Origin: Erigeron canadensis
Lineage: Eukaryota; Streptophyta; Magnoliopsida; Asterales; Asteraceae
DNA length: 64,000 nucleotides
Direction: 5' to 3'
NCBI RefSeq assembly: GCF_010389155.1
Contig: NC_057762.1
Coordinates: 39,306,055-39,370,054, forward strand
A program made the translations under genes and the position numbers. Shown here piece after piece: positions 12,105-21,721 of the stretch (the stretch's first letter is position 1; each line of letters begins with the position of its first letter). The notes under the pieces are model-generated. The model saw nothing but the letters and a program-made list of their open reading frames with translations. It ran no database searches and was not told the DNA's origin.

Positions 12105-12448
12105 CAATTATATATACTTCGGGACCTTTGGCACATACATTTTGGTATAGCATTATGCAAAATTGCAGAATATCAACATCACAATATGACGGTGCTCAAG
12201 GGATTTGACAGTACCTAAATGTACATGAAGTGGAGCATTAAGTTTTTTAAAAAAGCTTGTGGTTCAATCACTATAGTTCATGGACAGAAAAACTAAATAA
12301 AATCGTAGGAGAAAAATCTAAATCTGTCTAAATCACGATTTACTATAAATGTTTGTATATAAACAGCATCACATATAAGTTTGTCCTTGCACGATAAGGA
12401 GCTACAATTCTGCACAAGTCATGGAAGATGAACATACATAACTTAAAA

Positions 12449-12738
12449 GGATTAGTTTACTGAAATGTAACTATCTTTGACCGAATGTCTATAGTAGGAA
12501 AAAACTAAAGTTATGTGTATTGTATGTAAGCAACTTGAAAAAATGCTTATTGTATGTAAGAAAACATACGTGGCAACCATATACAGGTGCCACTTGTCAT
12601 ATTTTAATTGGTTGAAACAAAATTCTTACATACAATAAACATTATTTCAAAGTTGTTTACATACGATACTCACAACTTTAGTTATTTCCTACTATAAACA
12701 TTCGTTCAAAGTTTCTTACATTCGAGTAAACTAATCCC
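12449..12738. mobile_element. MULE-type MITE, copy 2, with TSD and paralogous empty site
   Basis: 290-bp relative of the 6584 element, with arms beginning GGATTAGTTTACT. Flanked by TAACTTAAAA at 12439-12448 and 12739-12748. The intact kinase intron 3 has the unoccupied site with a single ACTTAAAACATATGCATGC (near 29063). The insertion therefore postdates duplication of unit B. Confidence 0.85.
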
Positions 12739-13192
12739 TAACTTAAAACATATGCATGCACACACAAAAAACACAATGATCCACATGCATTATAGAATGT
12801 GGGGTGGTGAAATGGGCAGGTCAAGCTAGTTGGGTAATGGGTCAAAACGGGTAATTTTTTGTTTGGTCAAAAAACAGAACATGTTGGGCAGACCAATTCA
12901 CAAACACTTTATATTCTTATTAACTTCTCGGATAACTATTGTGTTAAAGATTAGTATAAATCTATATTGATAGGATAACGAAATGAACTCATTCTAGATA
13001 AAGCAATTACTTGTATGCGTTTGGTTGCATGGTAGATGATTTTCAACCAGTTTGACCTCCTCGATCCATTTGACTATTCCCTGTTTAGTTAAGCCATTGT
13101 TTCAATCCCTTTAGAGATAAAACATATCCCACATTGGCCCATATCTATATACGTGGCTGCCAAATTGCCATATTCTCGAAAGAGCATTATTT

Positions 13193-13236
13193 AGATAGTT
13201 CCTTGTCTTTATCCAGATAGTTCCTTGTCTTTATCC
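13193..13236. repeat. 22-bp perfect tandem duplication
   Basis: AGATAGTTCCTTGTCTTTATCC occurs twice head to tail in the kinase-derived pseudo-intron. The intact kinase has a single, diverged counterpart near 29540. Confidence 0.9.
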
Positions 13237-13755
13237 AGAATGTCGACCATAAAATATAAAGAAGTGAAATGGGTCAGAAGAATAACCTGCTCCAACTGCC
13301 TTACACATTAAGGGTCAACGGAAATGACATTGACTTCTTTCAAAGCACACAAACATAAAACACACTGCAACAAAATTACAAAGAGAATATTCAAATTATT
13401 GCTCATTCCTTATGACATCCCAATAGGTTGCTTCATATATATACAGTATCATAAGTACCCCATCCTAAACATTAATTTCCCTTTTTGCCATGGACCTTTT
13501 ATAAGCTTTCAAATTTTTGTCAAAAATTTTTGTCAAAAATTTGAAGGTGACCCATAGGTTGCTTCAAATTTTTGTCAAAAATTTGGGGTTGAGAAACAGG
13601 TTTTAAAGGTGATGAACGTTGCATTGTTAGTTTCGGTTTTACAATTCAAGTAAGGACTTTGCAATGGTGGACTGTGCCACCTTCTTGTAGGAGGTGACAA
13701 ATTGCATTCTTGATGAATAGTATATACAGAATCGAATATATCGACAGTACTAGAT

Positions 13756-13882
13756 CACTACAAGAATTGTGGCTTTGACTTTTTTAATCAAAGTCTCGAT
13801 TTTTAGTCGTTTAGTGGCTTTTAGGGACCACTTTGGTGTCGTCCCAAAACTTTCGTCACCAAAAACCAACATTCTTGTAGTG
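13756..13882. mobile_element. CACTA-type MITE inside the kinase pseudo-exon
   Basis: 127 bp with perfect terminal CACTACAAGAAT / ATTCTTGTAGTG. Flanking triplets are GAT and AAT; the intact exon 2 has AAT at this point, so this is a 3-bp TSD with one later change. It interrupts homology to exon 2, which resumes with AATCTTTTGGG. Confidence 0.85.
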
Positions 13883-13977
13883 AATCTTTTGGGTGATGAC
13901 ATACATCAGCAATATTTTATGATAATAATAATAATAATAAGCTTATTTTATTATTAGAGACGAATAAAACTCTAATC

Positions 13978-14503
13978 TATTAAATCGTTCTTTGAATGTG
14001 ATTACTCTATGCAGGTGTGGAAACGTGTTTATATAAAAGCGGGCTTGCATAAACAACCCTCTGATTGGAATATGATTTTAAATCGTTTGCTTCCAAGAGC
14101 TCGCAAAAAATCTATGAAAAATGTTCTTGACAAGCTTCTTCTTGCGGCATCAGTTTACTTTCTATGGCAAGAATGAAACGCCAGGCTTTTCATGAATATC
14201 TCAAGAACTGTGAATGGGGTGGCCGAGATAATCTTAACTTTCAGATACAAGAGAAGTGCCAATGTCGAAAGGTTTCTAGCTATATGGGACCTTCCAGTGT
14301 TATTAGCTGAGTCTAATTAAACTTTGTATGAGTCATTTTATTTTATCTAGCATTGGTTAGGGCTATGGCTTTTTTCTGATTCATTGTATTGCACTATGGT
14401 GCATGGACGTTTTGTAAGTCAACTAGCATTATGCTATGTTGCCTGTTTTTTTTGCTATAAATGAAAATCGAACCAGGGTAATCCCTTTTACCCAAAAGAA
14501 AAA
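13978..14503 (+). mobile_element. 5'-truncated LINE, copy 1
   Basis: Decodes (with stops) into the C-terminal end of a non-LTR retrotransposon ORF2: a zinc-binding reverse-transcriptase tail with FFEC-type and VW residues, then LLLAASVYFLWQE and NARLF. The 3' end ATCGAACCAGGGTAATCCC plus A-rich tail is shared with the LINE at 36965-37840. A possible TSD AAAACTC lies at 13966-13972 and 14502-14508. It is inserted just upstream of the serpin C promoter. Confidence 0.75.
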
Positions 14504-14515
14504 AACTCCTATTCT

Positions 14516-14750
14516 TTTTAATTCAATATTAGAGATAACATCAACATATTAAATAAAATTCTTCCAATATTTTAAGATTATCTTATATTCCAAAAAAGAG
14601 TCCATATATAATAGGAAAAGATTGGCACAATATCCTATATATATAAGCCTTGCAAAACCCTATATTTAACCCTACACTTTATATACGAAAAATATTGGCA
14701 CGCTAAAAAACACGTTCGTACATACGTAATCGATCGAATCCCCTAAGAAG
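14516..14750 (+). promoter_or_regulatory. Serpin C upstream region conserved with serpin D
   Basis: Collinear with 23817-24043 over about 230 bp. Shared words include TTTTAATTCAATAT, AAATTCTTCCAATATTTTAAG, ATAATAGGAAAAGATT, a TATA-like TATATACGAAAAATATTG near 14680 and the leader CCCTAAGAAG touching the ATG. Likely core promoter and 5' UTR. Serpin A keeps only the last roughly 30 bp. Confidence 0.6.
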
Positions 14751-15425
14751 ATGAGTGGGGAAAGCTGCGCTAAGAAAATATCATCCAAAACCAACACCGT
14801 ACGTAATCGATCAAATTCCTTTTTCTTTATTGCGTGCCTCTTTTTTTTTTTTTGGTTATTATTATATATTCTTGTTGTATGTAGCAGTGTCATAAGTTTA
14901 TAAATGATGATAAATAAGGAGAATTTTATGAACTGCATGCTGCAGGTTGCCACAAGAATTTTACTTGATGATGCCCGCAACGGTTTCAGGAATGGAAACT
15001 TTGTTTGTTCGCCGTTTTGTCTTGAGGCTTTGATGGGAATGCTTGCTGCTCGAGCCGAAGGCAAAACTTTGCAACAGTTGTTGGAATTCCTTGGACATGA
15101 AACTCTTGACCAGGTTCTTTACGAGTCGCCAAGTGCCAAACTCCTTGCACAACTTTTATCAAACCAAGGCCGTGGAGGAGATGCTGGTCCTGATATTGGC
15201 TTTGCAAATGGTGCTTGGTTAGACAAGAAACTGATGGATCAAGTTCTATCTTGTTATAAAGAGGTTATGCAAAGTGTTTACAAAACAGAACCCAGTTTTG
15301 TAGACTTTAAAAACAAGGTACATGCTTTAATCCATATATTGCTTTCTTTCTTTTCTATTAAATATATATACATATATAATTAAACCAAAGTTATTTTAGT
15401 TATTATATTATTAAACTCAACTTCT

Positions 15426-15784
15426 TATTGGATAATAATCTATTAATCCATGTGTCAATGATTACGTATATAAATTTAGGGGTCTAATGTGTCAAGAATA
15501 AAGTGTATAACCGAATGGAAGTTATTTTCGGTTATAGGCAGTTAGGATTATGAAAGGACATGTCTGTTAGAAAAGAAGTGTCTGTTAGAAAGTTACCCTT
15601 TAGTGAAAGGGTGTGTTGTTTCGTATGTGTCTATTGGGTAATTATAAATACCCATGTAAAGTCCATTTGTAAGAATGTGAAGAACAAGAAGAACGCGTCG
15701 TGCGTTCAAGTGTTGTGTAATAAGAAGATAAGTTTAGTGTGTATTGTTCTGTGTTCGTGAGACAAGAGGGACGAGGGACCAACA
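15426..15784 (+). repeat. 5' LTR
   Basis: 359 bp, from TATTGGATAATAATC to GGGACCAACA. A TATA-like ATTATAAATA sits about 135 bp from the end, consistent with a U3/R/U5 layout. Confidence 0.92.
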
Positions 15785-15785
15785 G

Positions 15786-15798
15786 TGGCATCAGAGCC
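15786..15798 (+). promoter_or_regulatory. Primer-binding site (initiator tRNA-Met)
   Basis: TGGCATCAGAGCC one base after the 5' LTR; differs by one base from the standard Copia PBS TGGTATCAGAGC. Confidence 0.88.
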
Positions 15799-16485
15799 AA
15801 GGTCGTTCGAATCAGAGAGAAGAGAGAAACCAACGATTCAAGAGGAATCATTTTAGAGAAGAAAGACAGAGAAGAAAATTGATTCAGAGGAATCGATGAG
15901 AAAGCCGATCAAGTGAAGATCGAATTTGAAGAAGAAACCGCCGCCACACTGTGTGTTGCCGGAGAAGAAAGGGTAACCGCCATAGAAACCGATTAGCCAC
16001 CAACGCAAGAGAAAGAAAGGAAAGACTGATTATCAGAAAAGTTGCAAACCCTAAGTTTGTGAGTGAAACGTTGATTAACCACCATTTGATTCGAAGATCA
16101 AAAGAAAAAAGAAGGAGGATTGGATTTTGCCCTAATTTACCTACTGAAGAAGAAAAGGGAAGAAGCAACAGTTATATTGGGAAAGGAAAAAAGGAACGAG
16201 CAGTTTTTTGGATTAAAGGGCGTGACATTTGTTTTGAAGAGAAGCCCACCATAAGTGAAAGCCCAAGGAATAAACATTAACAGGTTTTATTGTTACCTTT
16301 TTCAATACTTGTTAATTTTATTTCTATTAGAAGAATAAGATAAAGGAAAATATAGAATTTTTCTATTACAATTCGCGTTAGGAAAACGTTGAAATTGTTT
16401 GAAGAAAAATTGTGGTTAGACGAAAGTTAAGTTCAACGATTGTTAGAATTATTTTGGTTTTAGAAGAAAACTAAATTGAAATAAT
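15799..16485 (+). other. Untranslated leader of the LTR element
   Basis: Purine-rich 687-bp leader between PBS and gag. A short open frame (15951-16280) is basic and has no domain; it is probably not coding. Confidence 0.6.
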
Positions 16486-17676
16486 ATGGCGGGAGATAAA
16501 AATGGAAACAACAATCATGTTGTTGCCATACCGTTATCATCCTATCAATGTCCAATTCTAAACAGTACGAACTATACGTTATGGGCCATAAAAATGAAGA
16601 AGATACTTGTAGCAAATGGAATTTGGGATTTACTAGAAGGAACGAGTACATCAAAAGAGATAGATATAAAAAGGGATAGTTCTGCATCTGCATATCTATT
16701 CCAAGGATTGCCCGAAGATTTGCAAATGCAAGTTGCGGGATGTGAAACAACAAAACAAATTTGGGACTCGTTAAAGTCCAGATTTGTTGGGACAGAAGAT
16801 GTTCAACAAGCGCACTCGCAACAATTGAAGTCAGAATTTGAGAGACTCGTGATGAAAGAAGATGAATCAATAGATTCATTTGCCGGAAAATTGATGACCA
16901 TTGTTACAAAGGCTGCTACATGTGAATTGACATTTGATAAACAAACGAAAGTACGGAAATTACTCAACGCAGTACCAGATAAGTTTATACCAATAGTAGC
17001 AACCATTGAAATGGTTGTTGATTTTAAGGAAGCGAAACTGGAGGAGGTTATTGGGAAACTTAAGACTTACGAAGAAAGGCTTGAGTTTAGAAAAGAAAGT
17101 GGAGAAGACAATAGTGAAAAGTTGTTGTTCACACGTCAAGGGAATGGCAGAAATTATGAACGCAACTATGGGAACAATAGAGGAAGGGGTGGTAATCAGA
17201 CACGAGGAAGAGGCCAAGGAAGATTCATGAGAGATAATAGAAATGAAGATAGTTTCGATCGATGGAAGAAAAGCCCTGGAGATCAAAACTATCCAAGAAG
17301 ACAACTTAAGGACATACAATGTTATAATTGTCAAGATTTTGGACACTTTGCTGCAAATTGTCCAAAACCAAACCATAGAGAAGATAAGGCAAACCTTGTG
17401 TTCGAAGATGACGAACCAGCGCTATTGATGGTTACTACTAAGGATGAAAAAGAGACAACGTCCTTAAAACAAGAGAAGCGAAGAAATGAAATTCTCATTA
17501 AGGAAGATGAAATTCCAAAAGGAAAGTTCGAAGAGATGAGATCAGAAATAGAAAGTGACTTAAGAAGTAAACTAGAGTTTTGGAAGTTTGAATTACTCCA
17601 AGACTTTGAGATGGAGAAACAAGAGTTCGAGAAAAAAATGAAAGATAGAGAGATAGCATTTGAGAAACAAATGTGA
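16486..17676 (+). CDS. Gag polyprotein of the non-autonomous Copia element
   Basis: 396-residue Gag. Residues about 15-55 hold the Copia gag signature (LNSTNYTLWAIKMKKILVAN), followed by the UBN2-type capsid region to about 205. A basic Arg/Gly/Asn-rich stretch follows at about 220-260, then a CCHC zinc knuckle with Cys279, Cys282, His287 and Cys292 (spacing 2-4-4). After the knuckle comes a highly charged Glu/Lys coiled-coil tail to residue 396. Gag would package the element RNA and form virus-like particles. No pol follows. The stop at 17674-17676 seems to cut a longer tail, since coiled-coil coding continues in another frame after it. Confidence 0.9.
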   Translation: MAGDKNGNNNHVVAIPLSSYQCPILNSTNYTLWAIKMKKILVANGIWDLLEGTSTSKEIDIKRDSSASAYLFQGLPEDLQMQVAGCETTKQIWDSLKSRFVGTEDVQQAHSQQLKSEFERLVMKEDESIDSFAGKLMTIVTKAATCELTFDKQTKVRKLLNAVPDKFIPIVATIEMVVDFKEAKLEEVIGKLKTYEERLEFRKESGEDNSEKLLFTRQGNGRNYERNYGNNRGRGGNQTRGRGQGRFMRDNRNEDSFDRWKKSPGDQNYPRRQLKDIQCYNCQDFGHFAANCPKPNHREDKANLVFEDDEPALLMVTTKDEKETTSLKQEKRRNEILIKEDEIPKGKFEEMRSEIESDLRSKLEFWKFELLQDFEMEKQEFEKKMKDREIAFEKQM

Positions 17677-17755
17677 AAAAAGATAGAGAACCTGAAGAAG
17701 ATAAGAGATTGCACAAGCAAAGAGATAAAAGAGTTAAAGACAAAAAGAGAAACGT

Positions 17756-18193
17756 TTGAGAAAGAAAACCATGGAGTTTTTTTCGGATAAGAAACTCCTA
17801 GAAGAAGAACCAAGAATTGACGATGGTGAATGCAAGAAGCATCAAGAGACGCCATCAAGATTTCAAAAGGAAAGCAAGATTGAGAAAGACATCAAGTCAA
17901 GAACCAAGAAAGTTGAATACGAAGATCGTGATAAAGGAAACATATTGTTGGAGATTCAAGACTATGAGATAATACAAATGATGGAAGATACCGAAAAAGT
18001 TAACAACAATGATCTAGACGAGATTGAAGACAAGGAAGAAAGTAGCCAAATCAAGGAAGAAATTCAAGACATACTTCGTATTAAAGATCAAGACAAAGAA
18101 AGTGGAAACAAGCCAAAGTTCAAGGATAAAAACAATGAAGCACTTGAAGAAGTGAAGTCATGGATTAATAAATTAGGGGGGAGTATTGGATAA
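17756..18193 (+). CDS. Charged coiled-coil frame after gag, probably a broken gag tail
   Basis: A 145-codon frame shifted relative to gag, extremely rich in Glu, Lys and Asp, reading through the polypurine tract into the first bases of the 3' LTR. No known domain. Composition matches the gag C-terminal tail, so an ancestral single frame split by a stop (17676) and a frameshift before 17756 is likely. It could instead be a separate small protein. Confidence 0.5.
   Translation: MRKKTMEFFSDKKLLEEEPRIDDGECKKHQETPSRFQKESKIEKDIKSRTKKVEYEDRDKGNILLEIQDYEIIQMMEDTEKVNNNDLDEIEDKEESSQIKEEIQDILRIKDQDKESGNKPKFKDKNNEALEEVKSWINKLGGSIG
18175..18183 (+). promoter_or_regulatory. Polypurine tract
   Basis: AGGGGGGAG directly abutting the 3' LTR, the plus-strand primer site of the retroelement. 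Confidence 0.88.
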
Positions 18194-18542
18194 TAATCTA
18201 TTAATCCATGTGTCAATAATTACGTATATAAGTTTAGGGGTCTAATGTGTCAAGAATAAAGTGTATAACCGAATGGAAGTTATTTTCGGTTATAGGCAGT
18301 TAAGATTATGAAAGGACATGTCTGTTAGAAAAGAAGTGTATGTTAGAAAGTTACCCTTTAGTGAAAGGGTGTGTTGTTTCGTATGTGTCTATTGGGTAAT
18401 TATAAATTCCCATGTAAAGTCCATTTGTAAGAACGTGAAGAACAAGAAGAACGCGTCGTGCGTTCAAGTGTTGTGTAATAAGAAGATAAGTTTAGTGTGT
18501 ATTGTTCTGTGTTCGTGAGACAAGAGGGACGAGGGACCAACA
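18184..18542 (+). repeat. 3' LTR
   Basis: 359 bp, identical in length to the 5' LTR and differing at six positions with no indels. Its end lies 18 bp upstream of serpin C exon 3. Confidence 0.92.
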
Positions 18543-19370
18543 CTTCTTTTATATGTAAAGATTGAAGCAGCCAGAATAATAAATTCATGGGTAAACGAGA
18601 AAACTAGGGGTTTGATCCCCGCTATGATGATTTGGAACGTGTGGCGGTTGTCCATGCGAACGCTCTATATTTCAAAGGATTGTGGCATGATGATCCCTTT
18701 GATGCAACACGTACAAAGGAGAAAGACTTTCATCTCATTAACGACGGAGAGACGACTGTTTCAATCCCCTTCATGACTAGCCGTCACTCGTTCAGTTATG
18801 GATCTTTTAGAAGTTGCAAGATCCTTCAAATTCCATAAAAAAGTGATGAAGGCGAATCGAAGAAATTTTCCATGTATATCTTTCTCCCAGACAGGAAAGA
18901 TGGGTTGCAGGAACTACTAGAAGCTTTTCATTCTGATCCTGCTTTATTTCATCGTAATTTTAACCTTAAAGCCGAGTCATTTGATGAGCTCTGGATACCC
19001 AAATTCAAGATATCTTATAGATTTGAAGCTCAAGATGTTATGAAACAGTTGGGACTGATTTTGCCTTTTGATCCTTATAATATGGCCGGGGCTTACCAGG
19101 ATGATAGAAGTTGTGAATCCGGGAGATGATTTGCTATATGTCAAGAAAGTAATTCAGAAGTGTTTTATAGAAGTTGACGAAACAGGAACAAAAGCTGCTG
19201 CTTGTGAAGAAAGTGACGAAGACATGGGATATAGTATTTGGGATCCTCCGCCTCCAAACCCAAGGTTTGTGGCAGACCATCCGTTCATGTTCATGATAAG
19301 GGAAGACACTTCTCAAGCTGTTTTCTTCATGGGAGTGGTACTCGATCCCCGTGCCACGGATCAATTATAA

Positions 19371-20423
19371 ATGGTTGTTTAGACTTTATTTTAAACTTTT
19401 TGGATATTTCATGTTTCCGTCCATGAGGTGTGCGTTGTTTAGACTTTATTCTCTTTCTGTTTTATACAGTATTTGTTTCATTGATGTCATGATGAGTTAG
19501 TATGAGTCGTTTAAACATAACTTAAATTTGCCACTCTGATATTTTTTGAAATACCTTCATCCCCTGTGGTGATACTAAGATTTTTTTGTTTCCCTTTAAT
19601 CTAATCCGAGTTGTGTTTTAAAATATCCCCTTTTTGTTTCAAGTCGTGGTTAATAATTTGCCTAGCTCAGTCCTTTTTGGATTGGTCTAATTTGTCTAGT
19701 TCTGTCTGGTTCGTCATTCATGTTACATTGTCTGATTGTCATCAAAACGGTTGGTGAAATATTGATTGGATACAGGGTACAGAAACAATCATACTGAAAA
19801 TTATTTAGATGAGAGTAAACATGATTACTATGAAAATTATTTTATCTCAATAATATATATATACTGGTTTGTCCACTCGGAAACAACCCACTGAAGAGAT
19901 GTATCTAGAAAGAACGCAGTAAAGATCCCAGGATTGGTGCAGACTATTATTATGATTTTGTTTGCACAATCAACTATCAGATGGATGTTAAGGCACAGTT
20001 AAGAAAAGATAAAATGAAGTTATGGTATCTCGTTTTTGGTTTTATTTAGACGAGAGTAAACCATGAGCTTTGCTATTTGTCATGAAGCTCTTTCCTGTTG
20101 GGGAATTTCAAGTTACAAGGGTAAGAAATCAATAACCAGATATCTCTTTGTATTGTGATATCACTTTCCGAAAACAACAATTCGACCCTATCTGCCTGGG
20201 TTACACGAATTTTGTTTTGGGATAATACAAAGAGTAATGTTCTAGATTTTGGCAGATTTCTAGAACCCGTTCGCTAGAGAGTATTTCGTGTTTTTTATAT
20301 ATTTTCTCACATATCTTTCTCTTTCTGAGACACCCAAAGAATGTTATATTCAAAGAGAGAACAAAAGTTCACAACGTTGAGTTGTTACTCGTACTTCTTC
20401 CATGCAGCTCATGCATGCATATA

Positions 20424-20459
<36 letters not shown>

Positions 20460-21114
20460 GGCAAGCTCTAGTAATAGCATTGATGGCATAGTTCATCAAA
20501 TAAGACTTTTTATATGTTAACTGGAAAATGAAATTGTTCTAGAAATGAAATGTGTGAAGACTTTCCAAATCACTATTGATTTTTCCATTCTAGTATTGCA
20601 CATGATGACTTTATTTCCAAAACAAGTAAAAGTTATTTTTTCATCATGTCAAATTTGTCTAACACTATTGCCATTTCATTTTCACATTCACAATCATTTT
20701 CAAAGTTTTCATGCTTGTAAATTTCATGTAGAAAAACGTTTTTATTATGTTATCAAAGATTGTCAATCAATTATTAAAAAATCAATACTAGCCATCAATT
20801 ATTATAATGCTTTTGGGTCCGGGATGTCATTCACTTAATGGGCGTACACCTCGTACCTCCAAACTCATATCCAAGTGTCATAACCAAATCCCTCAATTAC
20901 ACTAAATTAATTACATTTCCTATCATTATCGATGAGTCTTTTAAACTTAAGTTAAATTTGCCGCCCTGATTTTTATAAAAATACCTTCATACCCTGTATA
21001 TCATACCTCTGTCACTGATTTTGGGCCATTTTAAGATGCTTTAAGGTGTTGGTATTAATTTAACAAAAAGTTAAACTTCACAAGTTTATTAGAAGAATAA
21101 AAACTACCCACTAC
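19371..21114. other. Serpin C 3' flank, split and partly duplicated
   Basis: No gene. The conserved serpin 3' block occurs twice (19487-19570 and 20930-21045), separated by about 1.4 kb of AT-rich sequence with an (AT)n tract at 20427-20455. It may reflect unequal exchange that lost a further unit, or an insertion with flank duplication. Confidence 0.5.
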
Positions 21115-21720
21115 TTGCAAAAAAAAAAAAAAGGACACAAACCTTCTTTGACTAAAATTAAAGAACTACTCATGGACTTCATGCTAAATTGTTGGCTCCG
21201 CTTGCACTATAACAACCATGCTTGGTTGTCTTGGGCCGACTCCTTCTGCTTGATGTGCTGTTGTGGATCAACATGTGGGCTTGGGTTTCTTTGGCTAACA
21301 TCCTCCCCTTCTTCAGGAAAGTATAAATCTTGTATGCATTATCATTGACCTTAGCAAGGACACAAAAAAGGACACAAACCTTCTTTGAAGGAAGTCGTGC
21401 CTATCGTCAGTGTACCCAAACTAAATCACCCGGCTGGAAGTCTGGAATAAGATGTGTTTGCGTCCCTTAATTATATCGACGATATTTCAGCAGTTCATTT
21501 TGCTTTGTAATTCGATCATGTACCTGCTAATGGATTCTTTTAATATCAGCTACCACTTTGCATCTCCCTCTGTACTAAATTTGGTAAAAGGTCTTCCCAC
21601 TGTTTACAGTTAGACCTGAGAAGAGCACGTAATAATGAACCAAGAGTACGATTCTTACCTCTGTCTGGCTGTTGGTTTGGGGATTATGAGAAGGGCTAAA
21701 CTTTAGTGTGGTACCCAATT
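21115..21720 (-). mobile_element. Degenerate Ty3/gypsy integrase C-terminal fragment
   Basis: Read on the minus strand with several frameshifts: NPQT-SQTEV (the HPQTDGQTEVVNR integrase block), then ADIKRIH, an RYNKGRKHI-type stretch and GDLVW. Further on comes KVNDNAYKI, typical just before the end of gypsy pol. No LTRs visible, heavily decayed. It abuts the kinase-derived fragment of unit C. Confidence 0.65.
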
Positions 21721-21721
21721 T

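Larger units (their letters stand above)
12105..13910 (-). pseudogene. MAPKKK fragment of unit B (exons 2-3 and introns 2-3)
   Basis: Collinear with 28735-30090 of the intact kinase gene. 12105-13270 matches intron 3 (for example CTTCGGGACCTTTGGCACATACA). About 13278-13350 matches exon 3. 13420-13755 plus 13883-13900 matches the 3' two thirds of exon 2, including the TTTCCCTTTTTGCCATGGACC region that encodes the start of the kinase domain. Stops, indels and a small local duplication of a CAAATTTTTGTC word destroy the frame. Two MITEs (12449-12738, 13756-13882) are inserted. Exons 1 and 4-11 are absent, so no catalytic core can be made. Confidence 0.8.
15426..18542 (+). mobile_element. Young gag-only Copia-type LTR retrotransposon (TR-GAG-like)
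   Basis: Complete 3117-bp element with 359-bp LTRs, perfect 5-bp TSD CTTCT (15421-15425, 18543-18547), PBS, polypurine tract and a gag gene. It has no protease, integrase, reverse transcriptase or RNase H, so it must be mobilised in trans. LTR ends are TATTGG and CCAACA, so the usual TG start has become TA in both LTRs. The LTRs differ at 6 of 359 sites (1.7%), which implies a recent insertion. Confidence 0.93.
14751..19370 (+). pseudogene. Serpin C: pseudogene with LTR element in intron 2
   Basis: Exon 1 14751-14798 (16 codons, shorter than in paralogues), exon 2 14946-15317 (124 codons, intact), exon 3 18561-19370. Intron 2 is interrupted by the gag-only retroelement at 15426-18542. Exon 3 has a frameshift between about 18615 and 18635, a nonsense TAA at 18836-18838 where serpin B has a tyrosine TAT, and a second frameshift near 19087. 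The remaining frames still show GLW, FSMYIFLPD-like, FVADHPFMFMIREDTSQAVFF and the C-terminus. The reactive loop region is unusually acidic (CEESDED), and the hinge reads GTKAAAC instead of GTEAAA. Upstream sequence is conserved with D, so it may still be transcribed. Three lesions rule out a full-length serpin. Confidence 0.92.

Noticed and set aside
15951..16280. 109-codon basic frame in the retroelement leader
   Set aside because: No domain, lies between PBS and gag where a leader is expected, ends well before the gag start.
17331..17858. 175-codon antisense frame over gag
   Set aside because: Ser/Phe-rich complement of a Glu/Lys-rich coding region; a composition artefact.
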